34,961 nt of DNA from contig SIAF01000011.1 of NCBI GenBank assembly GCA_009691905.1, forward strand, positions 1 to 34,961. Reading direction: 5' to 3'. Position 1 is the first letter of the stretch. Each line of letters opens with the position of its first letter. The position numbers were made by a program, and so were the translations under genes. Shown in pieces: positions 9,021-15,970 of the stretch. Below the pieces are notes generated by a model. That model ran no database searches, had not been told where the DNA came from, and saw only the letters and a list, made by a program, of their open reading frames with translations. Source of the stretch: Planctomycetaceae bacterium. Lineage in GTDB: Bacteria > Planctomycetota > Planctomycetia > Planctomycetales > Planctomycetaceae.

Positions 9021-9293
9021 ATGTCCACATCCGAATCGCCGCCCCCGCCTGACGGGCCGCTTTCGCCGGAAAAGCTGAAGCTGGCGCTCAAGGCGTTCAA
9101 AAAGCGTTTGAAGCTGACGCGGCTCGATGCCGAGTCGAGAATCGGTGTCGGTCCGATGAGCAGCGGCTCAACGTGGGGGATCGTCGCGATCATGCCCCCT
9201 AACCAGTATCCAAGAGCCGTCTGGGAGGAACTGGTCAAGCAAGGCAAACTCAAGAATGCCAGCCAGGGAATGTACTCGCTGGTCGAGCAATGA
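9021..9293 (+). CDS. Small conserved-looking protein of unknown function
   Basis: 90 residues from the ATG at 9021. The frame is open a little further upstream from a TTG at 8979, but that part follows directly on a dispersed repeat and looks non-coding. The protein has a proline-rich N-terminus (SPPPPDGPLSPEK), a basic helix (ALKAFKKRLKLTRLD), a central GVGPMSSG segment and a C-terminal helix with WEELVKQGKL. No signal peptide, membrane segment or catalytic motif is seen. It is probably cytoplasmic; a compact nucleic-acid- or protein-binding fold is possible but unproven. There is no good Shine-Dalgarno sequence. Its stop lies 5 bases before a hairpin repeat and 15 bases from the end of the convergent cmk gene. 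Confidence 0.65.
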   Translation: MSTSESPPPPDGPLSPEKLKLALKAFKKRLKLTRLDAESRIGVGPMSSGSTWGIVAIMPPNQYPRAVWEELVKQGKLKNASQGMYSLVEQ

Positions 9294-9298
9294 CACGC

Positions 9299-9328
9299 TT
9301 CAGGGGGCTCACGCCCCCCGCTCGCCGG
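9299..9328 (+). repeat. GGGGGC-hairpin dispersed repeat, copy 4, overlapping the end of cmk
   Basis: TTCAGGGGGCTCACGCCCCC followed by CGCTCGCCGG. Read on the minus strand, the repeat encodes the last residues (GERGA) and the TGA stop of the cytidylate kinase gene. It therefore sits inside a coding 3' end and also between two convergent stops. Confidence 0.85.
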
Positions 9329-9980
9329 CGCAACGCATTCGTTCGCGCACAATTTGCTCGAGCCGCGACACGACCCCTGCCAGATCGTGATCGGACGTGT
9401 CGACGGTCACGGCATCGGGGGCGGGTTTGAGCGCGCCGTACTCGCGAAGTTCGTCGCGCTGGTCGCGGCTGGTCTGGTGTGCCAGGATTTCTTCCAGTGC
9501 GACCTGCTCGCCCCGCGCGGCATAGTCGCTCTGGCGGCGCAGCGCTCGCTGCGTGGGGTCGGCAATCAAAAAGAACTTACATTCGGCCTGCGGGAACGCG
9601 ACGGTTCCCTGATCGCGGCCTTCGGTGACCACGTCTTTGCCGGCGGCAAGTCGGCGCTGCAGGTCGACCAGGTGCTTCCGCACGGCGTAGTTGCCGGCAA
9701 CAAACCGCGAGTCGTGGGTGACCGCCGCGCTGCGAATGGCGTGCGAGACTTCGACCTCGTCGACAAAGACGCGGTCGGCGTCGAGCGCCAGATGCATGCG
9801 GCGAGCGGCGTCGGCGACGGCCGGTTCGTCCTGCAGGTTGATCTGCCGGTCGAGGCAATACCAGGTCACGGCCCGGTACATCGCGCCGGTGTCGAGAAAC
9901 CGAAAACCCAGCCGCGCCGCCAGTTGTCGGGCGGCCGAACTCTTCCCGGCTCCGGCAGGTCCATCGATGGTAACGATCAT
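9309..9980 (-). CDS. cmk: Cytidylate kinase
   Basis: 223 residues, the usual length for bacterial (d)CMP kinase, which phosphorylates CMP/dCMP with ATP in the cytoplasm. Visible motifs: P-loop GPAGAGKSS near the start, FLDTGAMYRAVT (CMP-binding region), EGRDQGTVAFPQA (canonically GRDIGT), the R-rich lid region with RALRRQSDYAARGE, and VDTSDHDL near the C-terminus. I chose the ATG giving MIVTIDGPAGAGKSS. The open frame continues 20 residues upstream, but that extension is translated from the dispersed repeat at 10021-10065 and has no family counterpart. The last five residues and stop come from a hairpin repeat, so both ends of this gene abut repetitive DNA. In other bacteria cmk is often next to rpsA; here it is not. 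Confidence 0.93.
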   Translation of the reverse strand: MIVTIDGPAGAGKSSAARQLAARLGFRFLDTGAMYRAVTWYCLDRQINLQDEPAVADAARRMHLALDADRVFVDEVEVSHAIRSAAVTHDSRFVAGNYAVRKHLVDLQRRLAAGKDVVTEGRDQGTVAFPQAECKFFLIADPTQRALRRQSDYAARGEQVALEEILAHQTSRDQRDELREYGALKPAPDAVTVDTSDHDLAGVVSRLEQIVRERMRCAGERGA

Positions 9981-10020
9981 AACGCACACAGACCAGCACG
10001 GGTTTCGGTGTGGTGCAACC

Positions 10021-10065
10021 CGAATGGTGGGCCTGCGCACGCTTCGCGAGCTGGTCCCACCCTAC
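10021..10065 (+). repeat. Half copy (45 bp) of the palindromic dispersed repeat
   Basis: Begins CGAATGGTGGGCCTGCGC and ends GGTCCCACCCTAC. It matches the reverse complement of the left arm of the element at 22706-22750 at 44 of 45 positions. It fills the 99-base gap between the cmk start and the stop of the next minus-strand gene. Confidence 0.9.
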
Positions 10066-10079
10066 GTGAATAATCCGGT

Positions 10080-12971
10080 TTAATCAAAACGAACTTCGAC
10101 GTCGGTGATTTCGTGGGCGGTCAGGTCGATCAACACGGCGTCGCCGTCGATCGAAAGGGCGTTGAGCGTATGGCCGCTCAGGTCGCGCTGCCGGGCGCTG
10201 CGTGGCGTCTGGAAACATCGAAGCCGCGTACTGACGGGGCGGCCCTCGGTCTCGACCAGGCGAATGGCGCAGCCGCAGCCCGTCGGGACGGGGGGGGTCG
10301 CGACGGGCTGCCACGAATCGCCGACGGGCGCCGGCTCGGGCAGCAGCGGGAACAGCCCCAGCATCTGCACGTTGCGGGACGACAGGTGAAAGAACCAACC
10401 GGCGGTGCCGGCGCGCGGCGGACCGGTTCGGGTCGGCACGACGACGGCGGGAACCTGTGCGTCCCAGGCCGCCTGCAGCGGAAAAGTCTGATCGTACGCG
10501 ACGACAAATCGGAATTTGCGGCGGGTTTCGCGGGGCGCCACGAGAATGGTGTCGATCATCCGGGGACCGGTCTGCCGGTGAAACGGCAGGCCGGGGGTGA
10601 CGATGGTCGTGCGTTGCTCGGGGGTCGCCAGTTCGATGTAGTCGGGGCTTTCGAAGCGCTCGTCGGTCGTCTCGTGGGCGCCGAGCATCACGGCGCGGGT
10701 GATCGAGGCGGTTTCGTCGTGCCAGGCGAAACGCGTCGCGAAATAGTTGTGCCAGGGTTCGGCGTCGGGCATGCGGTCGATGATCAGTTCGATGACGATT
10801 TCAACGATCGGCCGGCCGCGCCAGACGCGCAGCGTCTGCGTGAAGCCTGCCAGCCTCTGCTCTTGCTGCTGGTCGACGATTTCGCCGGTCGTGACCAGTT
10901 CGCCCAGGGTGGGGCCGGCGCAGGTCACGCGGCTCGACGTGCGGCGCATCTCGGCGTAATGAGTCTTGGTTTCTTCGGCTTCGTCGCCCGTCCCGGTGAC
11001 GATCGTGCGCTCGCGCGAAAACCGGTAATTGATCTGCTGGCTCAGGCGGTTGGGGCTGCGTCCATACCGTTTGAGCTTGGCGATCCCCCCGGTGGTTTCA
11101 TTGACGTGCACTTCGAAGAACTCATTGCGCAGCAGATTCTCTTCGGCAAGGGGGGGCGCATCCGGGCCGGGCTTCCACGCGGCAGGGGGTTCGCCTGCCG
11201 GGACCCAGACGAATCCGGCGCCCGGTACGTCGAGGGTCATTGCCGCACGCTGTTCGTCCCATTGCAGCCACGATTGTTCGCCGGTCATTTGCGGCGCCGG
11301 CTGCTTCCGGTCGAGTTCGACCGACACGATTCGGCGGAAGCCAAGCGGGTTGAAGACGAGATAACCGGGGCGGTCGCCCGCGCCCGTGAGGATCAAATCC
11401 GCCAGTTTTGCGGCCGATTGAGTGACGAAACCCTCAAGCTGTGATTCGACTTCAGCGACAACCGCTGCCTCGGCCTGATCGCCCAGCTCTTCGGTGGCGC
11501 GCTCGATCCCGGCAGACGCTGTGCCGTCCGGGGCACGCCCCCCCAGCACAGCCCGCAACCGCTCGAACCACAGGCCCGAATCGAGTCGCTGTCGACGCGC
11601 GCGGCGCGCGGCGTAGCGACCGACGGGATCGGCTTCTTCCCGGGCCACTGCCTGAAACAGGTAGGGGGTCAGGTACTCATTGGGTTTGTATTGGGCGTGC
11701 CGCGTGGGGTGATCGGTGTTGGTGAAGAAGTCGGTCAACGTGACGAATCGCCCGAGGACCGGCGCGTATTTCGACATCCGCCGCAAATCGTCGAAAAACG
11801 GAGATTGGCAGTCGGGCCAGCGGGCAAAGATCACCGCGGCGACGTGGTCGTTGTCCATCGATTCGGACATGCGATCGGGAAACCTCAAGACGCTGGTGGC
11901 CGCTTCGGCGGCCAGCGGAATTCGCGACAGGGCATCGATCGACGTGCCGTCGGTCCCTTCCCAGCGCAGCTTGCTGTGCTCGGCGTCGGGATAAATGCCG
12001 TCGTCGAGTACCGAATGGATGGCTCCGCGAAAACCGGCTTTCTTCAACAGTTGCGGCAACTGCGGGAAGACGCCGTACCGCCGCCGGCCCCAGACGACCG
12101 GTCGTCGGCCCAGTGCCTGCTCGACCTGTCGCTGCGCCTGTTCGAGCTGCCAGATCACCGAGTTCAGCGGCATTAATGGCAGGGGCAACTCGTTTAAGTC
12201 GCCGCAGACGACGTCAGCCGTGCCGCGTTCCCACGCTTCTTTGAGAGCCGCGAATTGTTCGGGAGCGCTGGTCGCGATCTCGGCCAGATCGCGGGCGGAT
12301 GCCAGAACGCTCACCGGTTTGGGCGACAGCAGCGTCCGTTTGAAATGCGCATCGGCCAATCGGGGAATCAACAGGCACAAATCGAGCAGGTAGCAATCGA
12401 CGGGATAGAACCGCTCGCGCGATTCGGCCAGAACGTCAAAGCACGACTTGAGGCGGGTCTGTGCGGTTTCGGCGTCGCCGGCCAGGGCCGCTTCGGCGGC
12501 GGCGACCGCCTCGCGCTGCAGATGGACTTCGTCAAGGTTGCTGAAATGCCGCATCTTGCGGGTCAGCAGTTCGATTTGCAAATAGCAGAATCCCAGGGCC
12601 ATGAAGTCGGCAGCCAGCTCAGGATCGCAGGGGGGCGATTCGAGCGGGGCCAGAGCCGCAGCAACCATTTCGCCCCGATCCGACAGGCCGCGGACAACGG
12701 TGCAACCTTCTGAGCCGACGCGCTCGGCCCATCCGGCGGGGAGCCAGCTTTCACAGTTCATGGGGAGAAAGATCAGACGCGGCTGCGTCGAATCGGGGGG
12801 ATCGTCGGCCCGATGCCATCGCGGCAGGACTTTGGCCGACGCGAGCAGTGCCGGATGCCACGCGACGGCGAACGAATTGAGCAGCGAAGCCGCTTCCGAT
12901 TCCGGCAATTCGGCCGGAAAATCTTCGAGGCTGTGGCTGGGAATCAGGACGATCAGGTCTTCGTACGGCAT
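10080..12971 (-). CDS. GH38-like glycoside hydrolase/deacetylase-fold protein
   Basis: 963 residues, no signal peptide. Residues 1 to about 440 look like an alpha/beta glycan-hydrolase or deacetylase-type barrel (LIVLIPSHSLEDFP at the start; RRPVVWGRRRYGVFPQLPQLLKKAGF near 310, a pattern seen in GH38/GH57-like barrels). Residues from about 530 (YLVFNPLGFRR) through LRNEFFEVHVNETTGGI near 640 to the C-terminus resemble the beta-sandwich half of GH38 alpha-mannosidases. I do not see the classical HSHxDxGW metal-binding motif of GH38, so the catalytic chemistry is uncertain. It is probably cytoplasmic, acting on an oligosaccharide. The start ATG is 436 bases from the divergent PilM-fusion gene. 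The end overlaps the flank of a dispersed repeat. Confidence 0.6.
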   Translation of the reverse strand: MPYEDLIVLIPSHSLEDFPAELPESEAASLLNSFAVAWHPALLASAKVLPRWHRADDPPDSTQPRLIFLPMNCESWLPAGWAERVGSEGCTVVRGLSDRGEMVAAALAPLESPPCDPELAADFMALGFCYLQIELLTRKMRHFSNLDEVHLQREAVAAAEAALAGDAETAQTRLKSCFDVLAESRERFYPVDCYLLDLCLLIPRLADAHFKRTLLSPKPVSVLASARDLAEIATSAPEQFAALKEAWERGTADVVCGDLNELPLPLMPLNSVIWQLEQAQRQVEQALGRRPVVWGRRRYGVFPQLPQLLKKAGFRGAIHSVLDDGIYPDAEHSKLRWEGTDGTSIDALSRIPLAAEAATSVLRFPDRMSESMDNDHVAAVIFARWPDCQSPFFDDLRRMSKYAPVLGRFVTLTDFFTNTDHPTRHAQYKPNEYLTPYLFQAVAREEADPVGRYAARRARRQRLDSGLWFERLRAVLGGRAPDGTASAGIERATEELGDQAEAAVVAEVESQLEGFVTQSAAKLADLILTGAGDRPGYLVFNPLGFRRIVSVELDRKQPAPQMTGEQSWLQWDEQRAAMTLDVPGAGFVWVPAGEPPAAWKPGPDAPPLAEENLLRNEFFEVHVNETTGGIAKLKRYGRSPNRLSQQINYRFSRERTIVTGTGDEAEETKTHYAEMRRTSSRVTCAGPTLGELVTTGEIVDQQQEQRLAGFTQTLRVWRGRPIVEIVIELIIDRMPDAEPWHNYFATRFAWHDETASITRAVMLGAHETTDERFESPDYIELATPEQRTTIVTPGLPFHRQTGPRMIDTILVAPRETRRKFRFVVAYDQTFPLQAAWDAQVPAVVVPTRTGPPRAGTAGWFFHLSSRNVQMLGLFPLLPEPAPVGDSWQPVATPPVPTGCGCAIRLVETEGRPVSTRLRCFQTPRSARQRDLSGHTLNALSIDGDAVLIDLTAHEITDVEVRFD

Positions 12972-13124
12972 AGTTCACGATCTTATCGGCAAATTGTGGA
13001 ATTCCGAAGCGTCTGCGATAGAATGCAGGCCCGATCGGGAACTTTTTGGTGGGAGAGCACGTCAAAACCATGATCGAGCGTCCGGTAATTTTGGATGCGG
13101 GTTGATTGCGCGGTGCCTTGTTAC

Positions 13125-13163
13125 CCCTGACCGTGAACCGTGACCCTGAACCGTGACCCTGGC
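13125..13163. repeat. Three 13-bp tandem units upstream of the PilM cassette
   Basis: Units CCCTGACCGTGAA (13125), CCGTGACCCTGAA (13138) and CCGTGACCCTGGC (13151) lie head to tail and differ at two positions each from the middle unit. They are about 245 bases before the PilM-fusion start. Confidence 0.85.
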
Positions 13164-13392
13164 GATTGGCGAGGCACCGGTTGTGCGGGTTGATATGAAA
13201 ACGCGGTTTGGCCGGTAAAAACATTTCACTGTTTCCGGTTGACGGCGCTGGAAATGCTTTGTTAGCTTTCGTTTAGGTGCAAACATCTCTGTGTGGCGGG
13301 TTTCATCGCATTCGACGACGGGCAGATTGACTACTGGCAGATTTCGTTTCCATTGATTTTTGTCGTTCGCATCGGGCTGAGAATCAGACTCC

Positions 13393-13397
13393 AGGAG
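13393..13397 (+). promoter_or_regulatory. Shine-Dalgarno deciding the PilM-fusion start
   Basis: AGGAG ends 10 bases before the ATG at 13408 and only 1 base before an in-frame GTG at 13399. This spacing selects the ATG. Confidence 0.75.
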
Positions 13398-13407
13398 CGT
13401 GAGCGTT

Positions 13408-15831
13408 ATGGCCGACATTCGCGGCGTGTGGGGCATTGACATCGGGCTGGCCGGGCTGAAGGCGATTCGCCTGGTGTATGCCGAGTCGGCCAAGCAGGTT
13501 CTGGCGACGGCCTTCGACTATGTGCCGCACCCCAAGATTCTCAGTCAACCCGACGCCAACCCCGACGAATTGATCGCGCAGGCGCTCGATACGTTTTTGT
13601 CGCGCAACCCCCTCGCGGGCGATGGCGTGGCGATTTCAGTTCCCGGTCAGACGGCGCTGGCGCGGTTCATCCAGTTGCCGCCGGTTGAAGCGAGCAAAGT
13701 CGTCGAGATCGTGAAGTACGAAGCGCGGCAGCAAATTCCCTTCGCGCTGGAAGAAGTGATTTGGGATTACCAGCCGCTGGGGGGCGGTGTCGAAGAAAGC
13801 GGCTTCATGCTCGACGCCAAAGTCGGTTTGTTTGCGATGAAGCGCGATCAGGTGCAGCAGCACTTGGCGCCGTTCCTGGCGCGAAAGGTTGAAGTCGACC
13901 TGGTTCAGATCGCGCCTTTGGCCCTGTACAACTACCTGTGTCATGACCGGTTCGGGGTCGCGCCGGGCCGCGCCGCACCCGACGAAGAAGAAGACCATAC
14001 GCTGCTATTGGACATGGGGGCCGACAACACCACGCTGCTGGTGTCCAATGGCAAGGATATCTGGATTCGCAACGTCCCGCTGGGGGGCAACCACTTTACC
14101 CGCGCCCTGACGAAGGAGATGAAGTTGACCTTCGCCAAGGCCGAGCATTTGAAAGTCAACGCCACGAAGTCGCCCGACCCCAAAGCGGTGTTTCAGGCGC
14201 TGCGGCCGGTATTCAACGATTATGTGTCTGAAATTCAGCGCTCGATCGGGTTCTTTTCGAGCGTCAATCGCGAGGCCAAGATCGGCCGGATCGTGGGGGT
14301 CGGCAACGGGTTCAAGCTGGCGGGATTGCAGAAATTCCTGCAGCAGAACCTGCAAATGGATGTCGAGCGTGTCGATTCCTTCCCGGCCCTGGCGGGAGAT
14401 TCGGTCGTCAACGCTCCGCTGTTCCAGGAAAACCTGCTGAGCTTCGCCGTGCCCTACGGGTTGGCGCTGCAGGGGCTCAAGATCACGCGGGTCCACACGT
14501 CGCTGCTGCCTCCCGAGATCACGACCGCGCGAATGATCCGTAAAAAGAAGCCTTGGGCGGTGGCGACTGCGGCCCTGCTTCTGCTGGGGCTGGCGACGTC
14601 GACCATGGGTTACTCGCACGTCTGGAATATGGTCAGCACCAATCGGTTCGGTGAGGCGGAAACGAAGGCCAAGGGAGTGATTGAACTAAAGACGTCCCAG
14701 AAATCGGCCTACGATAAAGAGGTCGCCGGCAATAAAACCCTCAAGGACAATCTCAACGCACTGGTGGCCGGCGCCGACGGACGCACGCAGTGGCTGGAGC
14801 TGTATAAAGCCATCAACGCCTGTCTGCCGCGCGATTATGGAGTGGCCGCCGAAGAGCCCGATCCGACCAAAAAAAATCGCATTCGGATCATGAAAATCTC
14901 GGCTGAAAAAACGGATGATCTGGGGACGTGGTTCAAAGGGCTTGCTCAGGATTCGACGATCCACATGCGGGCCGACGAGAGGGCCAAAGGGCCGACCGGC
15001 CCCGGCTATATCGTTCGCCTGCAGGGCAAGCATTTTCACTCCGAAGAGGAAGTGATGATGCGTGGTGTCAACTATGTTGCGGCCACGTTTCTCAATAAAG
15101 GTCTTCAGCAGTGGAGCGTCGAACAGGTCGATCTGATCAGCGAGCAGCCGACGGGGCTCGTCGTGCCTGTGGGAAAAATGGGGATCTCGCACGCGACGAT
15201 TGCCAGTTCGCTGCCGACTTCAGGTGTGATTTACTACGAAGGGGGCCCGGGGACCGGCCGAGGTCTGGGAGGCCCTGGAGTCGGGGGTGCAGGAGCTGGG
15301 GAGGCCGGTGTCGGTACCGATGACGATGGGCCTGCGGCGGGCCTCGCCCCCGTCGCGGCGGGTGTCCGTGGCGGCGGCGGACGCGGCGGCAAACCGGGGA
15401 AGAAGGGGGGGGGTGCGAAACGCCCCGAACTCGATATTGAAGGTGACGCCTCGAAGGGCCGCGAGATCAAACAAACCGAGTTCTGGATCGAGTTTGCCTG
15501 GAAGCCGATTCCCGAAAAGGATCGGACAGAGACCGACCCGAATGTCAAACCGCCGGAAGGACCATCGGGTGCCGTTGCGGAAGGGAGCGCGAAGACGCCT
15601 GCCGCAGCGGGCGGGGCGCCTGGATCACCGAGTGCGAAAACAGGTGCTTCCACACCGACAGGCGCCGCAGCAGGCCCGGCACCAGGTGGCTCGCCCGCTG
15701 GTGGTGCAGCACCCGGCGGGCAACCGGCCGGTGCTGTGCCGGGTGGCGCAGTAACGCCAGTCCAGCCGCCTGCAGGTGGCCCCGATCCAACGGGTCAGAG
15801 TCCGGCGGGTAAGAAACCGCCGGGGGGTTGA
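13408..15831 (+). CDS. pilM: PilM-type actin-like ATPase fused to a PilN-like membrane/periplasmic segment
   Basis: 807 residues, more than twice the length of an ordinary PilM (about 350). Residues 1 to about 350 are PilM: GVWGIDIGLAGLKAIRL at the start, the family signature YEARQQIPFALEEVIWDYQ near 110, and the second phosphate-binding region LLLDMGADNTTLLVSNG near 200. Residues 365-371 (SLLPPEI) resemble the N-terminal INLLP peptide by which PilN binds PilM. Basic residues (RKKKP) and one membrane span follow at about 381-406. The rest is predicted periplasmic, with a PilN-like WLELYKAINACLP (about 458), beta-rich segments near 517-550 and 675-715, and Gly/Ala/Pro-rich disordered stretches (about 607-670 and 727-807). 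PilM normally organises the cytoplasmic side of type IV pilus or type II secretion machines. Here catalytic and anchoring parts appear merged. It is the first gene of a three-gene cassette. Confidence 0.85.
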   Translation: MADIRGVWGIDIGLAGLKAIRLVYAESAKQVLATAFDYVPHPKILSQPDANPDELIAQALDTFLSRNPLAGDGVAISVPGQTALARFIQLPPVEASKVVEIVKYEARQQIPFALEEVIWDYQPLGGGVEESGFMLDAKVGLFAMKRDQVQQHLAPFLARKVEVDLVQIAPLALYNYLCHDRFGVAPGRAAPDEEEDHTLLLDMGADNTTLLVSNGKDIWIRNVPLGGNHFTRALTKEMKLTFAKAEHLKVNATKSPDPKAVFQALRPVFNDYVSEIQRSIGFFSSVNREAKIGRIVGVGNGFKLAGLQKFLQQNLQMDVERVDSFPALAGDSVVNAPLFQENLLSFAVPYGLALQGLKITRVHTSLLPPEITTARMIRKKKPWAVATAALLLLGLATSTMGYSHVWNMVSTNRFGEAETKAKGVIELKTSQKSAYDKEVAGNKTLKDNLNALVAGADGRTQWLELYKAINACLPRDYGVAAEEPDPTKKNRIRIMKISAEKTDDLGTWFKGLAQDSTIHMRADERAKGPTGPGYIVRLQGKHFHSEEEVMMRGVNYVAATFLNKGLQQWSVEQVDLISEQPTGLVVPVGKMGISHATIASSLPTSGVIYYEGGPGTGRGLGGPGVGGAGAGEAGVGTDDDGPAAGLAPVAAGVRGGGGRGGKPGKKGGGAKRPELDIEGDASKGREIKQTEFWIEFAWKPIPEKDRTETDPNVKPPEGPSGAVAEGSAKTPAAAGGAPGSPSAKTGASTPTGAAAGPAPGGSPAGGAAPGGQPAGAVPGGAVTPVQPPAGGPDPTGQSPAGKKPPGG

Positions 15832-15928
15832 TCGGTGCCGATTGCGGGCCGAATGGGCTGCGTTTGTGGTTTAGCATCCAGTTTGATTTCACGGACAACG
15901 ATTCTCGACCTTCGCCACGCTCACAAGC

Positions 15929-15958
15929 CCCAATTTCAAAATTCCCAATTTCAGAATT
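15929..15958. repeat. Two 15-bp tandem units in the leader of the second cassette gene
   Basis: CCCAATTTCAAAATT (15929) and CCCAATTTCAGAATT (15944) differ at one position. They end 12 bases before the ATG at 15971, occupying the place where a ribosome-binding site would be. The tract is AT-rich in an otherwise GC-rich region, and no clear Shine-Dalgarno sequence follows it. Confidence 0.85.
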
Positions 15959-15970
15959 TCCGGTGCCGTC

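Larger units (their letters stand above)
12972..13407. other. Intergenic region between divergent GH38-like and PilM-fusion genes
   Basis: 436 bases with no supported gene. It contains three tandem 13-bp units (13125-13163). It should hold the promoter of the PilM cassette, but no clear sigma-70 pair is evident. TAGAAT at 13019-13024 is a possible -10 box with no good -35 partner. Confidence 0.5.

Noticed and set aside
10113-11444. Plus-strand open frame of about 440 codons opposite the GH38-like gene
   Set aside because: The composition is that of a GC-rich shadow (Arg, Gly, Asp) and no family is recognisable; the opposite strand codes convincingly.
12995-13024. Possible sigma-70 promoter (TTGTGG and TAGAAT) upstream of the PilM cassette
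   Set aside because: The spacer is 19 bases and the -35 is a poor match, so I would not call it without transcript data.
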